Positions 1 through 13,496 of a DNA stretch of 64,000 bases are shown here, in pieces. The DNA lies in assembly GCF_016802725.1 (NCBI RefSeq), contig NC_052677.1, positions 15,240,329 through 15,304,328 on the forward strand, written 5' to 3'. The notes beneath the pieces are model-generated. The model searched no databases and was not told where the DNA came from. It saw nothing but the letters and a program-made list of their open reading frames with translations. Origin of the DNA: Solenopsis invicta (lineage: Eukaryota; Arthropoda; Insecta; Hymenoptera; Formicidae). How positions within the stretch are numbered: position 1 is the stretch's first letter; each line of letters begins with the position of its first letter. The translations under genes were made by a program, and so were the position numbers.

Positions 1-1295
1 TCTAAACTGTCTCGCACTATTGGATGTATATGTATATCCGGGGTATCACTCGATATTACGCGATCCTTCGAACCCGAACTCGCTTGTATTGACACCTTGT
101 CGCTAACAACACTGATGACATTCGTACCTCGCGCGACTCAGCTGCTGGGACGACCCGGATGACCAGGGGGTCCTGGACCAGGGGTACAGACGCGAAGACC
201 GCCGCCACACCACGCACACGCCGCTCGTTCTCCGTTCGTTCTTCGCCGAGCGCCGAAGAACTAATAAAAGCTGGGACCCAGCTTGAAACTGCGTAGGCCG
301 CTTACTACTCCTTCCACCGCGGCACTCCGTCCTATCCCACCGGTGTACCGGACTCGGGCACCGACAGAGACAGGCAGGAGAGTAGGCACGGATGGACGGA
401 CGGACGAACGGACGGACGTACAGAGCGACTTCAAGGTATACACATGCCGAGAACCGCGACGAGTCTCTAAGTAAATAGTGTTGGTCCTCCAATAAATCCT
501 TAGAATAGATGCATCAATAAATGATTAGATAGCGTTGTTGAATCAGAGACTTCAATTTTTGCTCAAGAGGAATATTACGTTAGTTTATATTATTTTTTGA
601 TACGTCAGAGTCTAAGTTTAAATAATCAAATGATCTTAACATTAAAGAGTTGAGATGTTGGAGTCTAGCCAGAATTATGAAGAACGTTACTTTGCGTATA
701 ATGAGTTATTTTAACGAAAGTCTTAAAATATCGACTTTTAAAAATTCTTTTAAATTGAATTTCTTTTGGATTTGTTGTTAGAGTAAATAAACATTAAGTG
801 ACGAATGTTTTAAATGTTAAATTTATTAATGTGAGAAATATATTTAAAACTAGTAATAAACAAAATATGTTATAAACTTAATATTATTAATCAAATGATC
901 ACGATTCTTAAAATGTACATTTGTTAAAAGTATTTTTGCCATTATTTTTTATAAAAATAAAGATACAAGAAAATATGCACGTATTAATGTATTGAGATAT
1001 TATGCTTATTATGCGTTCACCTTTCTCATAAATCAGATGTGAATGTTATTTCGAAAGGTCGATATTTTATAGAATTTTTAATATTGTACATGTCTTGCTA
1101 AAATTTTTGCAATGTTACATTGATATTTCAGGGAAATTTATTAATTTATATGCTATTTATACTGGTACGTGTACAGATATTTATTTGAAGAAGAGAAATT
1201 AACTTTGGAAAAAATTCACATATTTACAAGATTAAGTTCTGTTTGATGTTGTTGCGCGCTGAAAAAAGTTTGTCGATTCAAATTATGCGATGCTA
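1..1295. other. Gene-less: CpG-rich block then AT-rich valley
   Basis: 1-450 is CpG-rich with frames open on both strands that look like chance. From 480 to about 1290 the sequence is strongly AT-rich with stops in all frames. Nothing else recognised. Confidence 0.6.
391..418. repeat. GGAC tetranucleotide microsatellite
   Basis: About seven units of GGAC, with an interrupting GAAC, inside a CpG-rich block. Confidence 0.8.
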
Positions 1296-1775
1296 ACGCC
1301 TGATTAATACTTTCGGTCAAAAAATTGATATCGATTAACTGATGATGAGAAATATATGGTGTCCGAGACATCGTGCAAGTATATCAATGCCTATCAGATC
1401 CCAACTCGCGTTGATCCCTGGAGTTGTCCGCGTTCGCGTGATACTGTCGCTTTAACAAGTTTTCTCTCTTTTTCTCTCTTTATCTATTGTAATCTGTATT
1501 GTAACGTTCTACCCAGTGCCGCACTCAAAACGGTCCGATGACTCGATCATTTCACGATCAGTCCTGCTTGATTAATACCTCAGCCAAAATTGATGTCGAT
1601 GGATATTGATGATGAAAGATACACGGTGTCAGGTGGTCGATACCTCGCGCAACCATATCAGTGCCATCACTAGCGGTCGGGCCCAATCCGATGCTGGTCA
1701 CTCGCACTGATCATCACTCGTTGTCGCTTCTGCAAGTTTTTCGTCTTTTTCTGTCTCCTACTTTCTCTATCTTTC
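1296..1775. repeat. Diverged direct duplication, two copies of about 180-210 bp
   Basis: Copy one (about 1296-1490) and copy two (about 1562-1775) share the same motif order: GATTAATAC, CAAAATTGAT, TCGAT, TGATGATGA, GGTGTC, CGATAC/CGAGAC, a CAAG/CAACCATATCA stretch, ACTGTCGCTT/GTTGTCGCTTCT, AAGTTTT and a pyrimidine-rich tail. Substitutions and small indels separate the copies throughout, so this is an old tandem duplication. No consistent reading frame spans both copies. Confidence 0.65.
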
Positions 1776-3860
1776 TCCTCGACCACTCTCTTCTCACCCA
1801 CCTATCTCCCCCTACCTGAGCGATTGCACGCTGTTGCTGTTGCTGCTGGTGAACGTCACTCGGTCAAGGTCCCCCACCAAAAACCTGTACTACGCTCGCC
1901 ACTTTGCTCGGTCTTGTCACGGCCGACTTGGTCCATGGACAATGCTATACTTGGTGTGAACCGACGGTCGCCAGACGAGGGTGAGGCTCCCCGTCTCGTC
2001 CTCGATAGCGTTTTAGCGATGCTAAGTGAATAGAGTGATGAATATGGGCTTCGGCCTTCGGTGTGCACTCATCGTACATTTCGCGCTAAATGTTGCTTTC
2101 TGGTTATATTGACTGTCTGTGCAATCTTTTCACACCAGTCGATCTACCGTTTGACACCAAACAGCGAAGATACATGATTATAGTAGAATCTGTTCGATGG
2201 ATGTGTTTCTTTAGACTTGGAATATTCAAGATTTTTGTAGTTTCTTGTATAACCAAATGAGATATAATCGCGTGAAATAGATAATTATGTATTCATTAAA
2301 TAGCAGATTGCAAGAAAATGTTTTTAAATGTTTCAGAGTACTTTAAATATTTTTTATCTAGTATCTATTACTTAATGTTATAAATTAGTTTTTATAAATT
2401 TCTTATTTGTGATCAGAGATATATATAGAGTAACTAAAATCGTTTTTTAATTATGTATTGTATAATGCGCAGACTAAAAAAAATCTCTGTCGATATTACT
2501 TGTTTGCCGAAGTTTCTACAGGTTGTTGCAAATAGTTAAGGGGCAAATGTTTATGGTCTTGGCGAAGCGTTGATTCGCGATCTACGGTCGGCGTCACGGA
2601 CGGTAGCATATCCCGATAATAACAGGATATTTTACGATCGATTTGGTGGATAAGCGTGTTTACGTTAGAGATCTGGTCTCCGGACTTTATGCAGGGCTCC
2701 GTGCGGCGTATCGACACGCGGCGTTGAGATGATACGTGGGGCATTTCAGCGAATATGACTATAAATAAAGAAAATAACGAGGAGAGGCTACTGGGCCGGG
2801 GCCGGGCTGGCCGAGAGAGTAACAGGTACGCAGGAGGCGAGTTACCGGGAGAAAATTGTGCGCCACTAAATATAAGTATCAAGGAGGGGTATATATAGCG
2901 GCGTAGAGAGTAGAACGGACAGAGTACAATTACACGTGATTGAGGATCGGTCTTGTTTCTATTTTGTCTTGATTTCTGTGGGTAGTTAGCCCTGATCCCC
3001 GCGTGGCCGGCCCAATCACAATGTCGACTCTCTCACCGGAGCGGAGGCCTATTATGATTGGCGTAATCATCGCATGGGCGAATCAGCGGCACTCACTCGG
3101 CTACATAAATAATTGAGCCTTAAAGTCGGCCTACGTGCCGTGGATCTAGCTGATGAGGGGTGGACGGACCGGCGGACGGATGAAGAGACGGTGCTCCACA
3201 TTGGACATGCCGCCGTGCGCGCCATGCCGCCTCTAAGAGGAGAGTTATTGCGTAGCATGATGATGGGGCAGCAAGGCGGATCGTTAAGATGCGCACCCTC
3301 GATGGAGCCGCCGCCTGTCCCGCGGAAAAATGCGTTTATGCAAAGCGCCGATCTAATAAATGTCCCCGGGTTACTACTCAATCAACGCTGCCGGGCTTAT
3401 TGAGTTACACGAATTACGTTTATTACAATACGTTGATTGATTCCTTCCGCGACACTCGCCCCATTTCATTTGCATATATGCAAAAAGCGTAATGCCTCGC
3501 GACACCTAATGCATCAATATAACGAGGTTCAAAGCTCCAGCGTTTCTCATAATTCCGCTGTCTCATTTCTTGCATATTGATTTGGTTTAAAGTCTTTGCG
3601 CAGCCTCGTCATTTCGCGATCATTATTTTATGTAATTTCAATGAAGAGAAACTCGTATATAAACTCTATTTAGCTTTAAATATATATCTTAATCGCGATA
3701 TTTTCAGTAAGAAATTTTGAATTACTAAATATACTAGCATTGAATATACTAACATTGAATTTAATTTTTAAATTAATAATTTGTTGAAATTTCCATATTA
3801 TTATACATTTACTAAGCACTCATAATTTTACTTTGAAGAATTAGCAATGTTTTGGAAACT
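1776..3860. other. Gene-less: mixed CpG-rich and AT-rich
   Basis: A pyrimidine-rich tract runs to about 1812, a CpG-rich stretch to 2090, an AT valley at 2160-2480, a GC-rich block at 2540-3420 holding the TATATATAG motif, and a second AT valley at 3600-3860. No homology recognised. Confidence 0.55.
2890..2898 (+). promoter_or_regulatory. Candidate TATA box (TATATATAG)
   Basis: TATATATAG lies in a GC-rich context between AGGAGGGG and CGGCG, so it stands out from its surroundings. The predicted start is near 2920. No downstream coding exon was recognised. Confidence 0.3.
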
Positions 3861-6800
3861 ATTCGACATCAAATCGCTTCTTATGCATTCGTGCACGATT
3901 GCAAGGTGGCGAACGAAGATCGGCGTAACATAGGTGCGTAAGATCAAAAGGTTTTAAACCGCAAGATTGCGTCTGATCGGTGATCAGTGGCGCGCAGTGA
4001 CGAGGTGCGAGGAAACGTCTGTGTGTATGATTTACGACATCGCGAGGGGTCGGTGCTTCTGGCCTGGAGAGAACTCGCGGGTCAGAAGATTTCCCTTCCG
4101 TGATGGACCGCGAGCTTCTCACATGTGATTAGCGTGCGTAAATGGGTGACGACTAGACCGGGTGGAAGCTCCGAGATTTTCGAGATGATGATGATGATGA
4201 TGATGATAATGATGATGATGATAATGATGATGATGACGACAACAACGGCGATGATAATGACGGTAACTTGGCATGGGAGAGCACCTAAGGTTCAACACAT
4301 GCCATCTTCCTTTATTTTTCTCTTTCTCTCTCTTTTTTCTGTTTCTCTCTTTCTCCGCGTCTTGAGCTCGGTTTGGAACTCGTATTGGCCTTGAACTTGC
4401 CGCCACGCTAATGAAGAGCGCCAACGAAGGTCCTTTGCTCACGATGGACAGCCGCGGCGACGTTTAACTAGCCGCGCTGCTGGTATCTGATGCTGGCGGA
4501 CCAAGGCGAAAGGGGCGACGGATACGATGAAGAAATTATTTTCACTTTCTCCGTCGTCGCGCCGCCGAGAGCGTAAGTCGGTGCACGTGTACGCTCTCGA
4601 AGCTCTCGACCTCCTCCGGCCGGAGTTAATTACAACGTTAAATCGCTTCGCCGTGAATCGTTGAAACCGTGACATAACGAAATGGCGCAACGGAAGAAAT
4701 CGTATATAGAAAACACGACGCTTTCACGGACACGACGACGTCGGCTGCCCTAAATAAATCCTTTCAGACATAGGTACTTCTTTCGATTAACGTACGCCGT
4801 TAACTTTTTTGCTACAAAAAAAAATTCACGATCCTAATATTCATATTAAATAACCGAAGTATGATGAATATAAATTGATAAGGAGACAATGACAGCTTGT
4901 AGTTTATCTTGTTCATATTAAGCAGGAAGAACGCGAAAGTTATGGTATCGCGATTTCTCCCGCGGATCATGATTTGTTTAACAGACTCCGTAATTACGCG
5001 AGCCGTCACGCTTGACATTCCGCGAATGGAAGAAGAAGAAGAAGAAAAACAAACGGTCGATGAACTTCAGTGGAAGCAAGGGGTAAACGGACATACGTTA
5101 CACGTGCGAGCGGCGACGAGTGTCATTACCTGCACACTTTCTCCAATCGAGTCACGTGCGGATCGCGGATAGCGAATTACATCGTAACATTTACCGCGAG
5201 AAAGAGAGAGAAGGAGAACAGGAAACGACTATATAGTTTAGGACCGAACGTAAATAAGTCAAAGAAAAAAAGAATCGAGCTATAGCTGCACCGATACACA
5301 TTGTCTCTAAAATAATTTATTTTTTAAAACAATAAAAGTTAAATGTTTAAATATAAATTTACGGGGATTTAAGAGATATGAAGCATACTTCACCATAAGA
5401 AGTAACAGAGAAGTAACGAAAGGAAGAGTAAGGGAAAAGAGGGGGCGGCAGAGAATTCCTTACGATGCACCGGGTGAAGGTGCAAGGACGAGAGTTACAT
5501 CGTCAACGATGACCGTTATAGATCAGACGAAGGACGCGCGTAAAGGCGGGATTTTCTGTAGTAAAGCCACGACGCACTTTCAATAACGACAATTTACGTA
5601 GGACATTATCGTTTGCCTGATGGCAGACGTGTCTCTCCGCAGTCGTGCTTCGGCGCGTCTCGTCATGTCGGGGTTAAATACACCCGGACGCTGGGAAATT
5701 TGTATGACTCGCGTTAACGCAAATCATCTTGCAAATGTCGATTTCCCGCGGCGATTTTCTCACATTCTGGCGTCTTTCAAATACCGCCGCGATTGCGTGG
5801 TAATTGTATTCACATCGAATCTCCCTCGTGCTTCGCATTGTCCCGCACAAAGCCGCCATTTATCGGAACGCGATATCACGACTTGGATCTTAATCTTTGT
5901 GTCTCGAACGACACGGAGATCAATTATGATATCAAGAACGAGGTGTATGATTTAACGTGGCATTAATGGAATTATTTAGCGATTTTTAAAGGAGACTTCA
6001 ATGCAATACAATTTGAAATCTGTACGTGATTCGAAAGTGTTTGTCTTTTTATGGTAAAGAACAATGACAAAACGAGACCTTGTGCTCGAATTTTTTTTTA
6101 TCTTCGCATCTTGGGTGGCACGAAAATAAAATCGCAATATCAAGAACACAAAGTGCATTGTTCACACGAAATTGCGTCATCTCCCGATTTTTTAAATACC
6201 ATCCTTTGATGTCGTCATCGTTCGTGTAGCCTTTACGTGACTCAAGAGCGTTTACGTGACAAAGAAAAATTAAGATGATCGGCGAAACATGACTTGGCGC
6301 ATCAGCGGAATCTCTTTGGTCGCGCGCCCCATAAATTGCGGTCCCCGAGCGCGGGGTGCTGCGGAAATTTACGAGTGGAGGCTACGAATTTACGAGAATC
6401 TACGGCGAGAGCCAAATTTGGACAGATCGCGCCCGCGATCGTTTTGGGCGATCGGCTCTATCGCGTGCCGCAGACCGAGAAGGTTTCGCGCAGTATTTCA
6501 GAGACGGCAGGAAGCGTGTGTCGCCCACGCCGCGAGAAATTATCGGCCGTACCTAAAATCAGGCGATAGCTATTTGTTCCGCGAAGAGGAGCGATCCCGC
6601 GGCTTTGGGAGCCGCTCGATAAATTACTTCTCCCTTTTGCCTCTCCTCGTCGACCTTTCCCCGCACGTTCGGAACTCGTCTGAAAAATCCATTAAGCCTG
6701 TGGCCGAGGCGAAACAGCTCGTGTATCTGCTTACGTTTCCGTCATCAATCACGCGTTCTCGTCGCAACCGATGTCCGTGAATTACGCATAGCCATTTATT

Positions 6801-7140
6801 GCGAATAACTCTTGACCCGATTAGCCCGATTGACCCGTTTTATATCTCAATCCGTGATACTCGCAGACCCAACGGAGCCCATCCGTCGCTGTTTTTATTT
6901 TCCTCCCTTTCTTAAGAAACTTTTCTGAAATAAAGTGTTTCTATTAGAAAGTCATTAAATAAATATTATATCATTAAATAAATATAGAGTAAGAATATGC
7001 AATCTTTTAATTTGACATTACATTTAAATTAAATAATTTTTTAATATAATTCATGTCGAGAAAAATTTTAATTGAAATAATTATTTGTATTTATCAATGG
7101 TATATGTATTTATGTATATTTGAGCCAATTATGTACATAT
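3861..7140. other. Gene-less stretch with several microsatellites
   Basis: Holds the ATG repeat, a pyrimidine tract (4309-4356) and a GAA run (5028-5047). A CpG-rich block at 6290-6780 is open for 163 codons on the plus strand but has overlapping open frames and Arg-rich, low-information translation. AT-rich from about 6900. Confidence 0.5.
4184..4237. repeat. ATG/GAT trinucleotide microsatellite
   Basis: About 18 units with two ATA interruptions. In translation it gives poly-Met or poly-His/Ile artefacts. A pyrimidine-rich tract follows at 4309-4356. Confidence 0.9.
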
Positions 7141-7370
7141 ATGTACACGAATAATTTTGCTGAAATATAGATCTGAAAATAATTATGTTGAACCATTAAA
7201 AAATTCATATTGGGACTTTTAAGCTAGTTGTTAGAATACCAAAACTTTTTGCTATCATCATGTTCGAATGTCGTAAATAATAATTTTGACAGTTGGACAT
7301 AAAATTATTTTCTGATCTGTATTTAACTAAATTTTTAGATACTACAGTAACATTGTCTTTTCCGTGTATC
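7141..7370. mobile_element. Foldback MITE, family A, copy 1 (left end shortened)
   Basis: The left end (7141-7192) has ATAATTTTGCTGAAATATAG and GATCTGAAAATAATTA but lacks about 20 bp present in the other copies. The right end (about 7310-7370) contains AAAATTATTTTCTGATCTG, TTTTTAGATACTACAG and TCTTTTCCGTGTATC. The middle shares GTTGTTAGAATACCAAAACT and GCTATCATCATGTTCGAATG with copies 2 and 3. It sits in the AT-rich valley between CpG-rich blocks. Confidence 0.7.
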
Positions 7371-10300
7371 TTAAAATAATTAAGTCAAATTTCTTTGTTT
7401 TGAGAAAGGATTAAAATATATTTAGTTCTGATGGGGAGTTAATAAATAATGTTAACAGGATCGTTATAAAAGATACAAACTGACTAGGCTAAAAGGCTTG
7501 ACAGCGAAAGAAGAGAGGAGTCAACAGAGTCTCATAAAGAGAATCCTTCTCAATCATTCGATAAGTATTTTAAATGACAGGCCGAATCGCGACGCCAAAT
7601 ATTCTCCGCGATTAAACCGATTTCTCTTTTCTCTCTTTTTCTCCCTTCCTTTCGTCGCCGGGCAAATTAATTCTCGCGCCGCGGCGGAATCGATCGCCGG
7701 ATAACGATTTCGTAGTCGGCGTGCAATTTACGTTTAATCGCGGTGGAAAAGATTCATCGATCACGCGGTCGCGGGACTACGTAAATCAAACACTGGATAC
7801 ACCATTGACTCGCCGGTGAAATATGGAAATCGTGAGTTCGTGCAATCACCGTTATACCCCGATACCGCGCGCGCGAGAGCTCTCTCTTTCTCTCTCGGCG
7901 CTTATAGATTCGAGTGTGCTCCGCGGCAAGGTAAGAGGAACATCGGTACCGGCGGTACCGATCGGACTTGGAAGATACGCGTCTTTTTTTTCCCCCGCCG
8001 ATCTCATCCCCGTTGCTCCCGCGCCTCCGTATCCGCGAAACGGTCCTCTTTGCCGACATTACCGTTCGATTCTCTGACGCGGCCCGCCGCCGCAGAGAGC
8101 GAGTCGGAGCCGAGACAAAAATCCGGACCTCCAACCACGATTCATCGTTCCACATCCCGTTCGCTCCGCGAACTCGTTCCGCGATCGCCAAATGTCGATT
8201 TACACCGTTATTGCACTCGCGCGGGAATGGAAATCGGAGTTCTGTGAAATACCTGACCATAATTCTGTCATAATGTTATAGAAGCGAACGATTCAATTTC
8301 TGCAGGCTTTGACCTTCAATGCTATAAACGCAGAAATAGCATTGTGAATTTATTCACAATCCTTGTACCGCATCGTAAAAAATATGTTATATATATTCTC
8401 GATTGCTATATTCTTGAAATATATCAATGTTTCGCAAGTCTCTCCTCGGATATTTATCTTAATCGTTCCTCTCTTTATTCCGTTCATGTATGTAAATGGC
8501 GCACGCAATAATACGCGATTTATCGCGTGTGTTTCCCGTAGTATTTGAAAATCAATACTTCTCCATTTCTGATCTCGAATATACAGAGCGTAAATTACAG
8601 TCGGAAGGGTTGATTCTCTCAGCGCAAAAAACGCGATCAGACGGCGGAGTGTGTTTTGCCGCCTTCCATAATCACTATTCTAGGCCGTACGCACCAGACG
8701 TTCAAGGATCACGCGCGTTACCACATGCGCCTTTTGGGTGCACGCATATCCAAGCAAGGCGATTCAATTCTATCTCGTGAGTTTCAGGAATTGACGTCTA
8801 AATATTATTTTTAGATTATACCTTAGCAGATCAATTTTGCGATTTATCTTTACAGTTCAAGGTAATTTCTTGAAAGAAATGAAAAGCAAGAAGGATGGGT
8901 ATTTTTATCCACAGTCAAAACCAGAGTAAAAAAGAAAAATGATATCGAACACTGGTTAATCGGCGTCGCGGCGATTGACTTGCAAACGTTTTTCGTCTTT
9001 CCTACTGCAACTGCGAAAAATTCACAAAAGCCTACGGGGTATACTCCAGTACCCCTAATCCTGCGTAAGGAACGTTAACTACGAGCAACGCGTCGTAGAA
9101 CGGTGGACCGGTATTTCTTTATCGGTTCACTTTCTACCGAGGATTTAATAACGGAGTCACAACCGGACGCCGTCGAGCGTGACGCTCATTATGCGCCGCG
9201 AAATTATTCTTATGGAAATTAAACGCGCCGGCATGAATTTACATTGCCGGAGGAAGGGCGACATTGCGGGCATATGTGCGTCTGTACGTGTGCGCTCGTG
9301 CATTGAGATCGCGCGACGCTTTTTTTTTTTGCTACGTCCTCGAGAAGTTTACGAGCCGATGTCTAGTAATGCGGCCGATCGAAATCTCTTTTTCCCGTCG
9401 ATAAACATACGGGGTGTCCCTGACCAATCGTCAATTTCCTTTTAACGACGGATGCTGCGTCGGTGATTGAGAAAAACGCCTTCGGTATCTCGTGGTCCCA
9501 GTAATCTTCAAACGAAAGACGATTGAAGTGGGTCATTGACGATATTAATCGATTTGATCGCGCGATTACTGTACATCATGAATTATAAATTGCAATTTAT
9601 TATATAAATGCCGCTGCTCTTTGTTTTCTGATGTAACAGCGGGAGTCAAGGTTAACTACTTATATATATATATACTATTAACATTTATTTAACGAGGATT
9701 TTTTAACGCAGCTTAAAAATTCAAGTATTACGTTTTAGTTTTCTAGGATCCGCGTTCTTAAAAAAATAGGGAAAAATAAATAGGACTCTCATTAAAATTC
9801 TAGTGTATCATACGAACTCGAGATTAGCGATGTAAACGTAGAAAATAATACGTTCTCTCAATGCAGTCGGTTTTATTTTATTTTATCATTCAGAAACTGT
9901 TGCATTCGTTTTCTAACAATTATCTTTCTTCTTAGAATTTCTTACGTGGTATTTATCGTAAAAAAAAAATTGCGCTCAGGGTGATTGTGTACATCGAGTA
10001 TCCGCAACGGTCTGGCATCTAGATGAGCGTTGGAGCGAGGTCTATCTGGTTTCAAGAATGCGTGTAACTGCGAGAAACGACCTGGAGGACGTTTGTCGCA
10101 ATGAGTCTCAGTTGCAGGCGTTTCTGTAACGACGCCTCTGTCCGCGGCATTCTGAAACATCTTTAATTGCTACGCCGACGCGCAGGTGCGTACTTAACCA
10201 ACCCCGTTGTCGGCGGCGCGCTGATGAGAAAACGAGAAGTCGCTTCGTCCTGTTTTCGATCTAACGTGAAAGTACGTAAAGGCACAAGGGGGGGAAAAGC

Positions 10301-11345
10301 CTCCCTCGTTTCTCGTCGCAAATCGCGTCCAGGTGTGTGACTACGATAACGGCATGTCGGAGAATACGGAATGCGGGGGAGAGGGTTAAAGTCGGAGCAA
10401 GGCAGGTATGCGCGAAGTGGTACGGACATGTACCTGCCGTGGGGGCCCTCCTTTTTTGCACTGGTAAACAGAGTTACTACTCTCTCCTTCGCCGCTACAA
10501 GAAAATAACATCATTACACCCGTGAGCCGCCGCGCACCGGCCGGAATACGCGGCTCCGCCGAGCGTTTGTGGGCGCAACGTGCGAGAAACACTCGCACAC
10601 TCGCTGGTTTCTTCGTAAGTCGGTTAAACGACCCGACATCATTGCCATGGATGCACTGCTAACATACTGAACGAGAAGTCCGGCATAAATACATCGTCGA
10701 ATTCTGTATTAATTTCTCGTTGATACGCTGAATGCATGTTATACATTTTATTTTCTTTCGAGTGAAATATATTTGTGATATCTCATGGAATGCAATTTTA
10801 TTAAGGAGAAAAAATAAAAAAATATATATACTTAATTACATAAAAAAAAATATGCATCGTCTCGTAATCCGTTCAATACAGAAGTAATTTGGATTAAAGC
10901 AAAAGTTATTTTTTATATGTAACATAAAATCCCCTATTTGCGCCAAGATTAATTATGAGAGAACGCATCATTCGTTGTAACGATAATTCCATGGTTTCAA
11001 GATTTCCGTCAAAGTTTCAATCGAAAATACCTTCGAGCTTTCACTTCCGGGCGTTTCTTCGACCAGCGTTTCAACGGTTATCGGTGCTTCGTATCGCGTG
11101 CGTCTCTTCGCGTCCCTTCAGCCTCGCGTCATCCTGGGGTATCAATTTCAGGACGCTCGGGGCGAGCGTGACGAAGGGAACAAAGTGAACGTTCGCATAA
11201 TGGCCAAGGCGCTCCTATCGACGACGCGAAACGCCGAACCGGAAGAGAGAAACGTCCGCGCGAGCGCACCGTAGAACTTGCTGCTCGAGAAGGGCACCCA
11301 AGGAGAGCCCGTTCGCGAAGCGACAAGGAGAACGCGCCGACCGTA
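7371..11345. other. Gene-less: CpG-rich blocks at 7.5-8.3, 9.0-9.5 and 10.0-10.6 kb
   Basis: Open frames overlap on both strands in the CpG-rich blocks (7754-8260 minus and 7816-8247 plus cover the same bases), which argues against any being real. A short TA run lies at 9660-9674. No domain recognised. Confidence 0.5.
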
Positions 11346-11437
11346 GATCAGAGGCTAATTAAATTTTGGCGTGACCGAAGCAGTTGCGCTCTGCCAGCGG
11401 CCGATTCTCGAACCGTTTTCACGCCGGCTTCGATACG
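11346..11437. repeat. Non-coding duplicated block, copy A
   Basis: The first 31 bp, starting GATCAGAGGCTAATTAAATT and ending GGCGTGACC, match 27 of 31 positions of copy B at 13148. The last 23 bp, starting GTTTTCACGCCGG, match 20 of 23. The spacer differs in length by about 3 bp and in sequence. The pattern (two conserved patches, variable spacer, AATTAAATT core) could be an old repeat family or a duplicated regulatory block. Confidence 0.7.
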
Positions 11438-13147
11438 GTGCCCTATCATACTCTTTTTCCATTGTACGAACGCGCGTACTTGGATAACCGCGTTATTACT
11501 TTCAGAGCGATTCCTGTGACTAGAGAAAGAAAATCTCAGATATGCAATTTTGATAGCACTGATATATGATAAAATGATGGCAAACTGTTAATCGTAACAG
11601 TATTTTACAATATTTTACGATATTTACTAATTGTAACAAATTTTTATTTTTTTTAAATTTTAGAAATTTTTGATTATTCCATAAAGGGTAAAATATGCGT
11701 TAGAATAAAGAAGAGAAATGTGAAATATTTAAATTCTCTCGTATGTATAAATCACCTCGTGAATCACCGATTCGCGCTCTGATACCATTTATCTTACTTT
11801 GCGACGCGATGAGTACGCCGCGCGCCGGTTTAGATTGCCTGGAACCATTCAATTACATCTATTTTATTACGCGCGATCGCGCCGTTAGAGTGATTTTCTC
11901 AATTGTCGACAAATTAGAATGTCCATATGATCTAAGAATGTTCGCGTTATCATCCTACGATCGACGTAAGTTCTACCCTGCGCGCGCGCTTCCGGTATTT
12001 AAATCGCATCTCTTACGTCCTGCAATATCAATTTCATCGCACGGAAGGCGAGTCCCGATAAAAGAAACAAAGTGGATAAGCACTCGTGACGCCGCCGGAG
12101 GCGTTATTCGAGGAGGGACCCCGGACTGCTTCAACACACGAAGAAAGGAGGACGCGGAAACCCAAAGGGGGAAAAGGAGAAGGAAATGTTATTGCCGCCG
12201 TTGGATCCGCGCATCCTGGTGTTCTATGCGGGATGCACACCTGAGTCGCGGTAGGTAATAAAATCGCGCGGGGAGTTCGCGGCAGTTACATATCTAAAGG
12301 TAATTAAATGTCGACAATACATATGGACTACACGGACTAACCGATTATTTTTAAGCTATACGCGTGTACCTTCCTTCCGTAGGCTCGGCCAATTAATAGT
12401 GAGAAAACCGAGAGCATGAATGCGGCGTTAAACGCAGATATACTTTTATGATTCGCGTTTAACTTGTGTCGTAATGCTGTCTTTAGGAATATAATATCTA
12501 TTTTTTTAAATGCTTTTGCAAGAGTATTTTATTAATGTGGATACATAAATTGCAAGGATTCGACGGTTATTTTCAAAGAATAATCTATCGGGAAACAAAT
12601 TAAATAAAAATAGATTTATAGTTAAGATATTGTATATTTTTCTTCTGATAAAAGCAACTCTTAGCTATAAAAAGCTATACTTTATATTTATATAGCTATT
12701 TATTGCATTTAATTTCACAAGTGTAGACTTATCTCTGAGAAGAAGGAAAATATACATACTTTACCATTCATGTATCACTTTTATTACGTTTTATAGGCAC
12801 ATTTCCATTAAACTCAGCCTTTCTCTAATATAGTTTATTTCGTTCATCTTACAATCGCTGTAAATCAAAATCTCAGTGCTAATATAATAGGTATTACATT
12901 CCCACGAAGGCGCGAAGAGACACGGTTGTCGCTGCCGCGTGGTAAGTGGACGCGGCATTTCGCAATTTCAATTACGTCGCGTTAAACGACGATAAAATTG
13001 CGCGGCGGAGACGCGAAATTGAATGCGCGCGGGAGGGAAGACTCGGAGAGAAGGACTAAGAAGGCTATCGGGGACGATTAACGCTCGCTATACGAGCGGC
13101 AGTAAAGAACCGCCGTACGAAGGGAAGCCGGCCAGACGTTCGGCACA
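11438..13147. other. Gene-less: between the duplicated blocks
   Basis: AT-rich at 11560-11730 and 12460-12890. The CpG-rich block between (11780-12260) carries a 171-codon plus-strand frame with no recognisable motif. Confidence 0.5.
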
Positions 13148-13242
13148 GATCAGAAGCCAATTAAATTCCGGCGTGACCTGCGCGCGTAGTAGACTCTCTC
13201 GCACACGGAATCGCGATTCGTTTTCACGCCGATTTCGACACG
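13148..13242. repeat. Non-coding duplicated block, copy B
   Basis: Partner of the block at 11346-11437 in the same orientation, 1.8 kb downstream. It starts GATCAGAAGCCAATTAAATT, passes CCGGCGTGACC and ends TTTTCACGCCGATTTCGAC. Both copies lie in CpG-rich sequence flanked by AT-rich valleys. Confidence 0.7.
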
Positions 13243-13444
13243 CTTTCTTCGCGCCGGTCTGCAGCAGCCCTTTCCTCGGCTTCCCTCTCGCCTACTCCGG
13301 CCACCCCGTCTGGTTTCTTCTCGGATGCCACGATGGGCGCGGTTAGTGTGAAACAGTAATAGTAAGGCTCCCGCGTCCGAGCGCCGTTGGACCTCTCTCT
13401 GGATCCCGGGCCTTACCTACATTACGTACGAGACAAGGGGAGAA

Positions 13445-13496
<52 letters not shown>

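Noticed and set aside
6289..6780. 163-codon plus-strand open frame
   Set aside because: Lies in CpG-rich, stop-poor sequence with other frames open over the same bases; Arg-rich and without any recognisable motif.
9409..9430. GGGGTGTCCC resembling some transposon ends
   Set aside because: No inverted partner or target duplication found.
11743..12258. 171-codon plus-strand open frame, the longest in the window
   Set aside because: No domain recognised, an overlapping minus-strand frame is present, and the translation changes character along its length as expected for chance.
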